From: Cordylochernes scorpioides
Taxonomy: Eukaryota > Arthropoda > Arachnida > Pseudoscorpiones > Chernetidae
NCBI GenBank assembly: GCA_030710605.1
Contig: CP092877.1
Span: 40,532,406 to 40,596,405, forward strand
DNA: 64,000 bases
Reading direction: 5' to 3'
In this document: positions 50,701 to 58,240 of the stretch, one piece after another
How positions within the stretch are numbered: position 1 is the stretch's first letter
Layout: the number at the start of each line of letters is the position of its first letter
Translations under genes and position numbers: made by a program
Notes under the pieces: model-generated
What the model was told of the DNA's origin: nothing
What the model saw: the letters and a program-made list of their open reading frames with translations, nothing else
Databases searched by the model: none

Positions 50701-53700
50701 TATATACAATGCCAGTGGAAGTCCAATTAATGAGGTGTCGCCAGGCAGATTTCTTTCTTGGGAGATTTTCTAGGGATGCTGGACATATGTTGGTGATACC
50801 TAGGAGAGTGGCTGTCTGGAATCTTTGGTATTGGAAGGTTGGGCAAGTGAAGAGGAGGTGGTCTACGGTTTGGTCTTCATCTTGGCAGTGGGGAGAAAAG
50901 ATGTAGACAAAAAAAAGTAGGTTTAGAACAGTGGCACGTGAGCAACCGCCTCCCGCCTCTCCCCTAACAATATTTAGATGAAGGTCATACTTCTAGTTCT
51001 CCTGTTGAAGGGCATGTTGGCTCGAAAGCTATATGTTTTTTTTTTTTGCTTATCCCTAGTACACGTGTTACAGGCCAAGATAATCATGGTGGGTAGAAGT
51101 AGACGACTGCTTTTACTGTAAGTGCACCACATGTCTACAGATGTGAAAAGCAGTTCGACATATAGGAATAAAAAAATAAAGAAGCCTGGCCCTAGATTAC
51201 TTGTTACTATTGTTAAATAGAATTTTATGCTGGAGAAATATCAGAATTTTGTGTTTTTCAGGTCATCGATTGTATCGACCATGAAGTCTTTGAATTCCTG
51301 GTAAGTAGAAAATATTTGTAACTCTTCGAAAAAAGCATCAACCAAAATTTCCTTTCAAAAAAAATGTCTACTGTCCTTACTTTATTGAATAATAATTGGC
51401 AGGGCTTGGTTGATCAGTGGTGAACTCTCCCAGCGGTTTCGTTAATTTAATCCACAGGACCGCGCTTTTTAGAATTCTAATACTATATTGGACAATTACC
51501 AGGTCTATTAGTATGAAACGCGAAAATTTTCAGTGAATTCAAAAGTTCACCAATTCCATACAACAAAAGATTTTTTATTCAAAGTAACTGCCCCGATTAG
51601 CTATACACTCGGACCACTTTTCAGGCAATTTTCGAATTACTTGTCTGAAAATTTCTATTCCTTTTGAGTCGAACCAGTCAACAAGTCATTTTCGGAGTAT
51701 GTCTGAGTTCGAAAATTCCTGGTTTTTTAGGGCGTGTCCTAAAGATGTGAAAAGGTAGTAGTTCGACGGCGCTAAGTCTGGTGAGTACGGCGGGTGGGGT
51801 TAGAGTTCCCAGCCCAAGTCTTTTATGGTGTTTTTGACCACCGTAGCGTTGTGGGCTGGAGCGTTGTCATGCTGCAGTATCAGGTTGTTTGTTTTTCACG
51901 CCATTCCGGTCTTTTTTCATTCAACGCCTCTCTCAAACTGTGCATTTGTTGTTCGTAGCGACTAGTATTGACCATTTTGCCAGGTTTCAGGAGCTCGAAA
52001 TATACTACGCCGGTCTGGTCCCACCATATGCAAAGCATTGCCTTTTTTTCGAAGCGATTAGGCCTAGGCGTCTGTTTTGGAAATTGGCCGGGCAGGCCCC
52101 ACGACTTTTGGCGCGTAGGATTGCTGAAGTGGATCCATTTCTCATCAGAAGTTACGATTCGGTGCAAAAATGACTTCTTTTCATGCCTGGCGAGCAGCCC
52201 TTCGCAGGTTACCAGACGCCGTTATTGCTGCCTTTCGCTCAACTCGTGGTGGACCCATCTGGAAAGCTTTTGGGTCATTCCGAGGCTGTTTAAACGTAGA
52301 GAAGCAGCACCTTGAGACACCTGGAGCTGTTTTGCGAGTTTCTCCTGCATTTGGGTACTGTCCTCATCCAACAAAGCTTGCAGTTCAGCGTCCTCGAACT
52401 TTTGGGGCGGTTTTCCATGTGGTTCATTATCAAGTTCAAAATCGCCACTTTGGAATTTTTAAAACTGCCTGTAACACTGCGATTTGCTCAGAGCGTGGTC
52501 GCTTTAAACTTCCTCGAACATTCGGTGGGCTTCACTGGCACTTTTCTTCCAGTTGAAGGCGAACAACAAAACTTCCCGCAAATGGGCACTTTTTGGCTCG
52601 GAAATCGCCATTTTCCACGGGCTCCAGAAATTTTTCACGATTTCAATTTTTCGAAAACTGCAGGCATGCTGATGCCAAGTGAGTCAAAGAACAAAACGCC
52701 TACAACAGCGCCACCGTCGGCTCAAATAAAAATGCACAGCGGCCTCTGGCGCCCATTTTCGCGTTTCATACTAATAGACCTGGTATGTTTATATACGATA
52801 CTGAAAGGTGGAATCTTGGTATTTAAGCAAGCTATGGACATAAGATTCTAGGACAGTAGAATTATATATACATATTTGCACCTAGCAGCTGTTTTTGTAC
52901 CTAAATTTTAGACCTTCCTGAAAAAAGCCAGTAGTTTCTAACATTACTGGTGGAAGGTTGGCTAGAAACGAATGAAAATGCAGACTACAATGGCGGAATT
53001 ACCATTCATTTATTCGATTCAGCCTTAAACTATGGAAACCTAGATTATCGAAGCCTACAAGATTTTAACAAAGATTCAAACCATTTCTAAGCAAAAACTA
53101 CCAAAAATAAAAATGTAATGAGAAATGAGAATATATAAAAGTATAGGGCGCCTCTTCCATCAAAACTAGACGCGCTCTATGCTTTTATATATCAATTTCC
53201 TCCCTGCAAAATTTCAATCTATATTTTAGACATAGATTTAGCCTAGCCACTTTGACAACTAAACACCTCTTTGACAGATTGTGAAGATTCCATTAGATCC
53301 TTTGTGAATCTCATGGAATAAAGTATATACGGCCACCCCATTTTTATAACAGCACATAAGACCATCCTTAAAAATTTAGAAGTCTTTGAAAATAAAATGA
53401 TCAGAAAAATCATGTCCCAACCCTAGTTCGTTCGGAACACAATCCTCAGGAACGATCTAAATATCGAAAACATCAATGACTACATTATTAGACAATCATT
53501 TAAATTCTACGAAAAAATCCGGAAAATTAGAAAACCCCACCTTCAAGGAAGCCACAAACTACAAATGCGGAAAAGGGAAAATAAGAAATTTGAACCTAGA
53601 AAAATTCTCCATCAATTAAGCCAGAATGACGAGAAGTGGGGAAAAAAGGAAAAATAAACCCACCTTGAATATCAAACAAGCCAGACAAAACCTTCTCAAG

Positions 53701-56304
53701 AACAATATTCCCAAGGACCTGAGAATCCGGACCCAACGACATCAATATAAATTATAATTGTAAATGAACCCCTGTACATAACCATCCCCCACAGTATATT
53801 GTAAATATGATGATCTAGGTTGCTCTTTTTGAGCGGCATCTAAAAAAGTTATTTTGGAACTTGGATGGAATAAAGTGGCCGTTCATCTTGGCCAGATGTA
53901 GTATAGCCTCTATACCCCCAAACAGCTTGTCCAACCCTTGAAAGTATTGATGAAGTCCGGGGCAAAACTTCCCATAGAGGCACTGATTAAGAGAACTCGA
54001 TTGTTGTATTGCCTTGGTCTCAGCAACCCGTTGTCTCGTCGCCTGGATTTGCTGAGGTTGGGTCCTTCTGGTCGACGAAGTCTGACATGTATTTTCTAAT
54101 CATTTAGATTTAAAAACTCTCTTTAACAAATGACATAATACATAATAATCGCGTGAGAACGCCCTTGCAACCTCAGATCAATTTTAACGCCTTGCCAAAT
54201 GCTTTTATTTTTATTTCTCCGAAGACAAAAGGTTTTATTGAAACGTTGAGAAAACTTTAACTGGCCGAAGTGTCTATTTTTTAAGTAAATATAAATGCTG
54301 TCCAGGCAAACTCTATCTTCAAGATACACTATAAAGTAATGGAATATAAAAAATCATTGACGATTCAGTTCCACTCCAGAGAAGTCAATACAGAACTTAG
54401 CAGCTAATATCGGTGTATAATACATTTGTTGTCTGTGTTGCAGAAAGGAAACGGGGAACATCTGAAGATGGTATTTACCATCAAGGTAAAGTTATAGCAT
54501 ACATTTTACCCTCCGAGTTTTATACCATTAAACCAAATGTTAGAATTTATTTTAACATATGTTTCTTCATTTATATGAGATTAAACTAGATAGCGCTCTC
54601 TGCCATCTAAAATGCTCATGTGAGAAATCAGTATATGCATTATTTGTGTTTTTAATATCAACACCTGATCTTTTTTTCTCATTTTTTTTCACGTAAGATT
54701 AAATATACAACTATAAGGATTTTTTCAATATTATTTTTCTTCAATTATTTGCCGAATATTTTTCTAATGTTATCATATTTAAAAAACAAAAGACAACAAC
54801 GCACCAACTATATAACAAATAAAACTATTGAGAACAAATGTTTCTTTTAAAATCAAATGAAGAAAACTTTCTACTGTTCTAACTTTTCATCACAGTAAGG
54901 AGAGTATGTTTGTTTTATTTGATTTTTAAAAGAAACACATTCGTGCTTTATGGCTTTATTTCTCATGTTAATCATATATGATGACATCACTAATCCAATT
55001 TATGTGGTTATAGACATCTGTTGATGACTTTGAACTAATTTTTTAGATTTTTTATCCTGTTTGTTGACGTTTCTAAGCCTAGTTTTGTAGGTACGTCCAT
55101 CTGTTGAGGGAATTGAATTTGCTTTGGCGCTTATTCTATTCTTAAACTTTTCATTTGTTGGAATCTCTTGTTTTGTGAATTTAAAATCCAATCTGGTTAT
55201 GACTTTCAACATATTGCACTGATGTTGTTTCTAACTGCTATCACTGTGTGCCAAAAGTCTAGTTTTATAGTGTAATGTCCCCATCTTTTGAGGGAATTGA
55301 ATTTTCTTTGGTACTTATTCTTATTCTATACTTTTCATTTGTTTGGAATCCCTTGTTTTGTGATTTTATACTTCCATCTGGTGATGACTCTCAACATATT
55401 GCATTAATGTGTTGTTTCTAATTGTTATCATTGTGACAAAAGTATAGTTTTATAGTGTGATGTCCTCATCTGTTATGGGGAATTGAATTTGCTTTGGCAC
55501 TTATTCTATTCTATACTTTTCATTTGTTTGGAATCCCTTGTTTTGTGATTTTATACTTCCATCTGGTGATGACTCTCAACATATTGCATTAATGTGTTGT
55601 TTCTAATTGTTATCATTGTGACAAAAGTATAGTTTTATAGTGTGATGTCCCCATCTGTTGAGGGAATTGAATTTTCTTTGGTACTTATTCTATTCTATAC
55701 TTTTCATTTGTTTGGAATCCCTTGTTTTGTGATTTTATACTTTCAGCTGGTGAGATGACTCTCAACATATTGCATTAATGTGTTGTTTCTAATTGTTATC
55801 ATTGTGGCAAAAGTATAGTTTTATAGTGTGATGTCCCCATCTGTTGATGGGAATTGAATTTGCATTGGTACTTATTCTATCTTTGTCATTTGTTGGAATC
55901 CCTTGTTTTGTGATTTCATACTTCCATCTGGTAATGATCCCAAAATATTGCATTAATGTGTTGTTTCTAATTGTTATCATTGTGACAAAAGTATAGTTTT
56001 ATAGTGTGATGTCCCCATCTGTTGAGGGAATTGAATTTGCTTTGGCGCTTATATTCTATTCTATACTTTTCATTTGTTGGAATCCCTTGGTTTGTAATTT
56101 CATACTTGCATCTGGTGATGACTCTCAACATATTGCATTGATGTTGTTTCTAATTGTTATTATTGTGACAAAAGTGTCTAGTTTTGTAGGGTGATGTCCC
56201 CATCTGTTTTTTTTTTATGTAATTAACATTGTCATAGTTACATATTCAATCCAAATCTTGTGTGTTGGCAGCACCATCTCGATTCGGAGTTGAGTAAATG
56301 CTGA
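37659..56304 (+). CDS. gene B: predicted 126-residue secreted six-cysteine protein, six exons
   Basis: Exons 37659-37776, 46806-46861, 48149-48241, 51262-51300, 54444-54485 and 56272-56304. All junctions are AG/GT; intron 1 is phase 1, the others phase 0. The frame stays open to TGA. Residues 1-19 form a signal peptide (hydrophobic IISIFAILSLSLVSA, probable cleavage before TPELDD), so export is predicted. The mature part is about 107 residues, charged and probably helical, with Cys at 39, 43, 66, 81, 93 and 126, which could make three disulfides. Two AATAAA motifs follow at 56338 and 56342. Introns are 9.0, 1.3, 3.0, 3.1 and 1.8 kb. Gene A, 13 kb upstream on the same strand, matches exon by exon, arguing that both are real and arose by duplication. 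The family and function are not recognised. Confidence 0.86.
37847..38124. repeat. near-perfect 278-bp foldback element
   Basis: Arms of about 137 bp meet at AATCTACCATTAAACTGG. Outer ends are ATAAAACTATTTAAGAGGCG and its complement. The shared core CTGTCCTTACTGCGATGGAA identifies a family with copies or halves at 18830, 47288, 47870, 48300, 51353 and 54860. Confidence 0.93.
38157..38345 (+). repeat. dispersed repeat, copy 2 of 3
   Basis: Inverse of 33520-33705. It starts ATCCCTAGTAGACGTGGTAC and ends near CTGCAAGAATCGG. Confidence 0.75.
38346..38639. other. unassigned intronic stretch
   Basis: No relation recognised apart from AGGGATTCGATCCCGGGTGG at 38383, a possible tRNA B-box-like remnant. 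Confidence 0.35.
38640..38832 (+). mobile_element. tRNA-derived SINE with LINE-like tail, copy 1
   Basis: The head has the B box GGATCGAATCC (38698-38708) and its upstream tRNA-like part. The tail is GTTCTTTTTGAGCGG...CCTAATAAAGTTATTTTCG, nearly identical to the 3' end of the LINE remnant at 53340-53862, suggesting it borrowed that LINE's machinery. Confidence 0.78.
39073..39324. repeat. near-perfect foldback element, arms ~120 bp
   Basis: ATTCTCACAATGAGTATTTT at the left is inverted at the right. The inner pairing runs through GCGTTATTCGCTCTTCAACGG and AATCCCACTAGAAATATTT. Not clearly related to the other foldbacks. Confidence 0.9.
39407..39895. mobile_element. inverted-repeat element with a nested hAT-type MITE
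   Basis: Outer sequence matches the 5095-5530 family (TTTCTTCCTTTTAATTATGC; ACTAGTAAAGTC). The hAT MITE at 39469-39672 splits it. Confidence 0.65.
39469..39672. mobile_element. hAT-type MITE
   Basis: Ends CAGGGGTCGGCAAACTTTTG and CAGTTTGCCGAACCCTG are inverted. Internally like the outer parts of 22264-22838. Confidence 0.85.
39912..40442 (-). mobile_element. SINE copy 2, split by a hAT-type fragment
   Basis: The tail (AAAATAACTTTACTAGGTGCCGCTCAAAAAGAGC) is at 39920 and the tRNA-like head with B-box complement GGATTCGATCC is at 40382-40440. Between them, about 39985-40330, lies sequence with the central palindrome of the 22264-22838 element. Confidence 0.72.
40621..40805. mobile_element. pogo/Tigger-like MITE (TTAAACCTGTCTATAGCG ends)
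   Basis: Inverted ends AGTTAAACCTGTCTATAGCGC and GCGCTATAGACAGGTTTAACT. Better copies at 48870-49048 are flanked by TA, the target duplication of the Tc1/mariner/pogo superfamily. Confidence 0.8.
40865..41175 (-). mobile_element. SINE copy 3 with a 123-bp insertion
   Basis: Tail at 40869-40913, head with box A complement (CCACTCGTCCA) and box B complement (GGATTCGATCC) at 41105-41172. Split by 40929-41051, flanked by ATATTTGCAAC at 40918-40928 and 41052-41062. Confidence 0.82.
41205..41255 (+). repeat. tRNA-like 3' half (SINE remnant)
   Basis: GCGGGTTTAAATCCC contains a B-box-like GGTTTAAATCC with T-arm pairing. No full tRNA fold upstream. Confidence 0.5.
41390..41880. other. GC-richer island in intron 1 of gene B
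   Basis: 41490-41870 is noticeably less AT-rich than its surroundings. The minus strand has a 102-codon open frame (41725-41417) without recognisable motifs. It could be an imported fragment or a regulatory block; nothing identifies it. Confidence 0.4.
41927..42112 (-). mobile_element. SINE copy 4, uninterrupted
   Basis: Tail CCAAAATCACTTTATTAGG at 41930, middle ATTCACATATTAAAACAAAATG, head with CGATCCCGGTTCATGACTG to CCGACTC at 42105. It gives the uninterrupted form against which copies 2 and 3 can be compared. Confidence 0.8.
42130..42310. repeat. fragment of the 5095-5530 element family
   Basis: GAATTTGTCAAAACTGATGCTG and the following CATTCTTTATCATCACC match that family. Confidence 0.55.
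42331..43044 (+). mobile_element. non-autonomous Helitron, copy 1
   Basis: Starts TCTATCTATATATAAAATTG after an A. Ends with the hairpin CCCGG-GCGAAG-CCGGG, then 8 bases, then CTAG followed by T (43041-43045), the standard Helitron 3' end. No Rep/helicase ORF. Confidence 0.85.
43045..43537 (+). mobile_element. non-autonomous Helitron, copy 2, head-to-tail with copy 1
   Basis: Starts TCTATATATATATAAAAATG exactly where copy 1 ends. The 3' end has CCCGGGCGAAGCCGG and CTAG before T (43538). The interior shares blocks with copy 1 and with 57143-57636. Confidence 0.85.
43539..43943. repeat. foldback element, arms ~145 bp, ~110-bp loop
   Basis: TAATTATAAAAAAAAAACACTTTTT at the left is inverted at 43918-43943. 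Arms also share AATAATAGACTTAGAAATAAAAGC. It begins right after the Helitron end. Confidence 0.9.
43944..44329. other. unassigned intronic stretch
   Basis: Nothing recognised. Confidence 0.4.
44330..44606. mobile_element. pogo/Tigger-like MITE (CACCTATCCCCCGATTTACAC ends)
   Basis: Inverted ends CACCTATCCCCCGATTTACAC and GTGTAAATCGGGGGATAGGTG, flanked by TA. The interior repeats the terminal motif (AACGTGTAAATCGGGGATAGG at 44372). Confidence 0.85.
44618..44890. repeat. duplicated GC-rich block around a TTA/AAT microsatellite
   Basis: ACCGTCATGGG...GTTCTGTCACGGATGCGCGCG occurs at about 44640 and again at about 44785, with AAT/TTA triplets (44700-44752) between. The second copy continues into GCGCGCGCCGCCGGCATTACG. 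Confidence 0.75.
45044..45118 (-). pseudogene. tRNA-Thr(GGT)-like gene or SINE head
   Basis: The minus strand folds nearly into a cloverleaf. A box TAGCCTAGTGG, anticodon stem TCTGC/GCGGA with loop CCGGTAA (anticodon GGT, but C instead of U33), and B box GGTTCGATTCC. The acceptor stem has one mismatch. TTTTTTT, a Pol III stop, follows within 5 bases. The lost U33 argues against a working tRNA. Confidence 0.62.
45241..45304 (+). mobile_element. Helitron 3' end
   Basis: ACTCGGGTAAAACCCGGGCG, then TTGCCCGGGCC hairpin and CTAG before T at 45300-45304. The 5' end was not located. Confidence 0.65.
45727..46245. repeat. direct duplication of a ~160-bp block
   Basis: AACCCAGAAGTCTGAAAATTGG through GACAGACAGACATGGAGGCA occurs at 45723-45876 and 46084-46236, almost identical. 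Confidence 0.88.
46300..46450. repeat. MITE-like debris
   Basis: TAAAAGCATAGGGCGCCTCTCC and ATGCCATCTATTGACC match 53129-53215 and 21390-21450. TTTTCGGTTGTCTGAAAGC at 46303 is a decayed relative of the 49080 repeat. Confidence 0.6.
46645..46685 (-). repeat. tRNA-like B-box remnant
   Basis: The minus strand reads ACCCGGGTTCGAATCCCGCA, an intact B box with a T-arm, but no tRNA body upstream. Confidence 0.5.
46806..46861 (+). CDS. gene B exon 2
   Basis: 56 nt between GTGTGCAG and GTATAT. With the G from exon 1 it encodes DNPCRTAAYKVAYESAPKE. The match to gene A exon 2 in length, phase and residues fixed this small exon. Confidence 0.82.
47288..47400. repeat. half of a 'CTGTCCTTACTGCGATG' foldback
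   Basis: ATTTCTACTGCCCTTACTGC through GTTTCGCCAGTTTAATCTACC matches the left arm of 37847-38124. A second short piece is at 47815-47930. Confidence 0.8.
47401..48148. other. intron 2 of gene B, remainder
   Basis: A direct repeat of AAAATTAATAAATACTATGT at about 47758 and 47786, and the foldback piece near 47880. Otherwise unassigned. Confidence 0.45.
48149..48241 (+). CDS. gene B exon 3
   Basis: 93 nt between GTGTTTCCAG and GTAAAC, beginning LRDIITKCSEGKDTFEKL and ending NNRASAAK; includes Cys 66 and 81. Confidence 0.88.
48300..48795. repeat. complete ~500-bp member of the 'CTGTCCTTACTGCGATG' foldback family
   Basis: Arms 48300-48470 and 48590-48795 are inverted (GAAAGGATTTAAAATCACGAA against its complement). 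A second, inner palindrome (GTAAATAGTTATAAAACGAAG and its inverse) is in the loop. Confidence 0.85.
48868..49048. mobile_element. pogo/Tigger-like MITE, second copy
   Basis: Ends CAGTTAAACCTGTCTATAGC and GCTATAGACAGGTTTAACTG between TA dinucleotides. Confidence 0.85.
48944..50095 (+). repeat. tandem duplication of a 576-bp unit
   Basis: The unit 48944-49519 is followed directly by a near-identical 49520-50095. It takes in the right part of the pogo-like MITE and the foldback at 49080-49320, so both are duplicated. No differences were noticed by eye along most of its length. Confidence 0.93.
49080..49322. repeat. foldback element with hammerhead-like relic (duplicated at 49656-49898)
   Basis: Arms around AATTCATATATTGGATCAAA and CTTTGATCCAATATATG, inner arms TTGGCGTTCAGCCAACTGAA, and central TTGTTGACACACATTAATATG inverted. 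CTTGATAAAGGTTGG...CCAACTGAAATATTGG resembles a hammerhead with a damaged core. Confidence 0.82.
50250..51035. repeat. inverted pair flanking a LINE remnant
   Basis: CCTTCAACAGGAGAACTAGAAGTATGA at 50277 is inverted as TCATACTTCTAGTTCTCCTGTTGAAG at 50984. Between them lies the LINE piece at 50606-50905. Confidence 0.75.
50600..50905 (-). pseudogene. LINE ORF2 C-terminus (R1/LOA-like)
   Basis: On the minus strand: PHCQDEDQTVDHLLFTCPTFQ, the Cys-His motif with its first Cys replaced, then RKKSAWRHLINWTSTG, followed by a 3' UTR ending in a TAA-type simple repeat at about 50610. Stronger protein signal than 32425-32775. Confidence 0.78.
51050..51165 (+). repeat. dispersed repeat, copy 3 of 3
   Basis: TTATCCCTAGTACACGTG to GAAAAGCAGTTCGACA, matching copies at 38157 and 33520 (inverted). 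Confidence 0.75.
51262..51300 (+). CDS. gene B exon 4
   Basis: 39 nt between TGTTTTTCAG and GTAAGT, encoding VIDCIDHEVFEFL with Cys 93. Confidence 0.87.
51353..51492. repeat. fragment of the 'CTGTCCTTACTGCGATG' foldback, cut by mariner
   Basis: TGTCTACTGTCCTTACTTTATTG, GGGCTTGGTTGATCAGTGG and GCGGTTTCGTTAATTTAATCC. It continues to AATACTATATTGGACAATTA, where the mariner at 51499 inserts. Confidence 0.75.
51499..52783 (-). mobile_element. complete mariner element (1285 bp), inactive
   Basis: Terminal inverted repeats of about 30 bp (CCAGGTCTATTAGTATGAAA) flanked by TA at 51497-51498 and 52784-52785. Length fits a full mariner of about 1.3 kb. The transposase frame has several stops and shifts. 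Confidence 0.94.
51560..52611 (-). pseudogene. mariner transposase
   Basis: Start codon at 52611 (MAISEPKSAHLREVLLFAFN). The helix-turn-helix N-terminal domain follows, with FNWKKSASEAHRMFEEV and later KLAKQLQVSQGAAS. The DDE domain has TSDEKWIHF (first Asp), HDNAPAH (second Asp, in a shifted frame) and PHPPYSPDLAPSNYYLF (third Asp, the DD34D type). In-frame stops interrupt it at least three times before the first Asp. The enzyme cuts and pastes DNA at the terminal repeats; this copy cannot encode it. Confidence 0.9.
52784..53339. other. intron 4 of gene B, MITE-like debris
   Basis: 53129-53215 (AAAAGTATAGGGCGCCTCTTCC...TATGCTTTTATATATCAAT) is a short inverted-end MITE related to 46370. The rest is unassigned. 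Confidence 0.5.
53340..53865 (+). pseudogene. Jockey-like LINE 3' end
   Basis: Reads KNLEVFENKMIRKIMSQP, a stop, then FVRNTILRNDLNIENINDYI and KFYEKIRKIRKPHLQGSH, the C-terminal region of Jockey-type ORF2. The 3' UTR ends GGTTGCTCTTTTTGAGCGG...TTATTTTGGAAC, the tail that the SINEs here share. Confidence 0.75.
54182..54285 (+). repeat. decayed relative of the 20286 ribozyme insertion
   Basis: GCCTTGCCAAATGCTTTTATT, CCGAAGACAAAAGGTTTTATTGAAACGTTGAG and CTGGCCGAAGTGTC parallel 20300-20400. The hammerhead core is damaged (CTCCGAAGA for CTGACGA). Confidence 0.65.
54444..54485 (+). CDS. gene B exon 5
   Basis: 42 nt between TGTGTTGCAG and GTAAAG, encoding KGNGEHLKMVFTIK. Confidence 0.86.
54830..54965. 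repeat. fragment of a foldback family
   Basis: AAATGTTTCTTTTAAAATCAAATG...TTTCTACTG against CACAGTAAGGAGAGTATG...TTTTAAAAGAAACACATTC, inverted halves around TTTTCATC. Confidence 0.7.
55081..56212. repeat. ~182-bp satellite, six units plus a partial
   Basis: AGTTTT(A/G)TAG recurs at 55081, 55261, 55445, 55631, 55817, 55995 and 56180, spacing 178-186 bp. Each unit has GATGTCCCCATCTGTTGAGG, GGAATCCCTTGTTTTGTGAT and CAACATATTGCATTAATG. It ends 60 bp before the last exon of gene B. Confidence 0.93.
56272..56304 (+). CDS. gene B exon 6 (terminal)
   Basis: 33 nt after TGTGTTGGCAG, encoding HHLDSELSKC and TGA. AATAAA at 56338 and 56342. Confidence 0.87.
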   Translation, partial: HHLDSELSKC

Positions 56305-56434
56305 ATTGGAACTGATGAAAAATGTACGAATTATAATAATAAATAAAGATGAATGAAACTAATTATTAATGCCTTATTATAAAACAATGATTTGTCAAAC
56401 ACTACTTTCCCGAAAATTATATATTTATTTTGTT

Positions 56435-56580
56435 CAGTTCCAAAATAACTTCACTAGGTGCCGATCAAAAAGTGCAAACCTAGTTTATGTTATTTATAAC
56501 ATTGAATAATATATGTGAAGGTTATCCCGGTTCATGTCTGTCAGGAGTCGAAGGTTTTAACCACTTGTCTACCTTCTTCG
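56435..56580 (-). mobile_element. SINE copy 5, decayed
   Basis: Tail CAAAATAACTTCACTAGGTGCCGATCAAAAAGTGC at 56441. The head is reduced to CCGGTTCATGTCTGTCAGG with the B box mostly lost. Confidence 0.65.
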
Positions 56581-56965
56581 TATCTTATTTTGTATATTTG
56601 CTTTAATATTGACACGTATTTGGTTACTACAGGGTTTGTTCCAAATATATATAGAATGATTTTTATGCCGAAGAAGACTGTCTGAATGGAGGTGATATGT
56701 GAGATGACACCGCGACATTTATATTCGGGTTGTCACAGTGTGAAGACCAGGTTGAATATATCTGTTAGAGATTCGCGTCTCAATGCCACGTTCCATGAAG
56801 CAACGATAAACCTGTTATAGTGTTTAACAAACCGTTGTATCAAAGTCTCAAAACCTTCCTAAAAAGCATATTCATATATTTAAATTCTATCATATTTACC
56901 CTCTAATATATGATACAAAAAAATAGTAATTTTGAAAACATTCATTCTAGAAAATCAATTCTTAG
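56581..56965. other. unassigned stretch 3' of gene B
   Basis: Nothing recognised. Confidence 0.4.
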
Positions 56966-57142
56966 ATTATACACTCATGGACAAAACTTAAAAGAAGGTA
57001 TACCTTTTAGCATGTATATTGGGATTCAAACACAATAACTCTGAAAGATATTTGATACAGGACCTTTCAGATATTGGATAAACTGCGATTTACTATTATA
57101 AAATATAGAAAATTATTGTGAAAGTTTTTTTTTTATATTTTA

Positions 57143-57636
57143 CTAGCGGATGTACCAGGCTTCGCCCGGGTTTTACCCGAGTAAAGGTTTGTCTAACGAA
57201 TCTCTCAATAAAGTGAACATTTTTTCCCGGTCCCTTGAAAAATACTCGATAAGTTGAATAAAATCAATATTAATTGCTTCCCTCGGTAATTGGAAGTTAA
57301 AGGAATAGTATCTTGCCTTGGAATTGTATCATTATTCTTGTCTCAAATAAATTGCCGTGTCATCCTGAATTTTGTTTTTTCTAATTTTCTACATTACAAA
57401 ATCATCGTATCATCATGATAATATTTAGAGCAGATTGTTGAATTATAAAAGATAAATTAGAATATTTATCTTGATTATTTTTAGGCGAAAAGTTATTTCA
57501 AAAATTTTATTTGCTAGAAACCTTCCCAGTACTATACTAAATAACTTCCCAAAGTTTCATGGCGTTCCAATGAGTGGTTTGGTCAGGCATAAAGGACAGA
57601 CAGACACACACACATTCATTTCTATATATAGAGAGA
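57143..57636 (-). mobile_element. non-autonomous Helitron, copy 3
   Basis: On the minus strand starts TCTCTCTATATATAGAAATG and ends with CCCGGGCGAAGCC and CTAG at 57146-57143. Interior closely matches 43045-43537. It inserted between A and T (57142 and 57637). Confidence 0.83.
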
Positions 57637-58017
57637 TAATAAATGACTGTCGGAAAAGAATTTCGATGCAGCCAATGGGAGGCCGACGGAGGGGGCTACG
57701 GGGATGCAGCGGCTGGAATGAGGAAAACAAAAACAGAAGAACTTGGAAACAACTTTCGAACGAGGGGATTTGCCCTGATTCCCCGATTCTCATAGGGTAA
57801 ATACATTTAATTCATTAAATATATAATCCTTATTTTCTTAATTGATAATGAATATAATTTTCCCTCCTGTTTTCGTCGTATATTTTAAAAAGTGGTACAA
57901 GCAGCGACACCTCAGCTTTAAACCTTCAACCCCGCCGACCAAGATTAGAGGCGAGTCACACCCTCTATAGAATTTAGATCGTCGTCACACCACAGAGTGG
58001 CGGTGAAATCACAATAA
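57637..58017. other. short GC-richer unassigned stretch
   Basis: 57650-57790 is GC-rich (GGGAGGCCGACGGAGGGGGC) and open in two frames, but no motif was recognised. Confidence 0.4.
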
Positions 58018-58240
58018 AGACCTTTATTGAAAATACGAGATAACTAAGTGTGAACAAAATCACCTGTTGCGAGAGATACTCATTATGAGAAAATAATTTT
58101 TATTTTTAAACGTTTTTCACAATTTTATCATGACTAGAAAATCGCCTGTCTCCAAAAAAAAAAAAAGACGATCAGTTACAAAGTTACACGAGTCACACAT
58201 CAAAAGTTACTACAACTTCCTTAAGTTTTTCCCATGCGGG

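Larger units (their letters stand above)
56966..58240. mobile_element. Tc1/mariner-type MITE, two halves far apart
   Basis: The left half ACACTCATGGACAAAACTTAAAAG...TTTGATACAG is at 56972-57062 and the right half (GAGATAACTAAGTGTGAAC...TTCCTTAAGTTTTTCCCATG) is at 58045-58235. The Helitron at 57143 and other DNA lie between. One split copy is likely; two fragments cannot be excluded. Confidence 0.6.

Noticed and set aside
52170-52851. Plus-strand ORFs of 128 and 179 codons
   Set aside because: Antisense shadows of the mariner transposase.
37659-56304. Gene B as an odorant-binding or CHH-type family member
   Set aside because: Only the Cys-X3-Cys spacing hints at odorant-binding proteins; the other intervals and residues do not fit either family.
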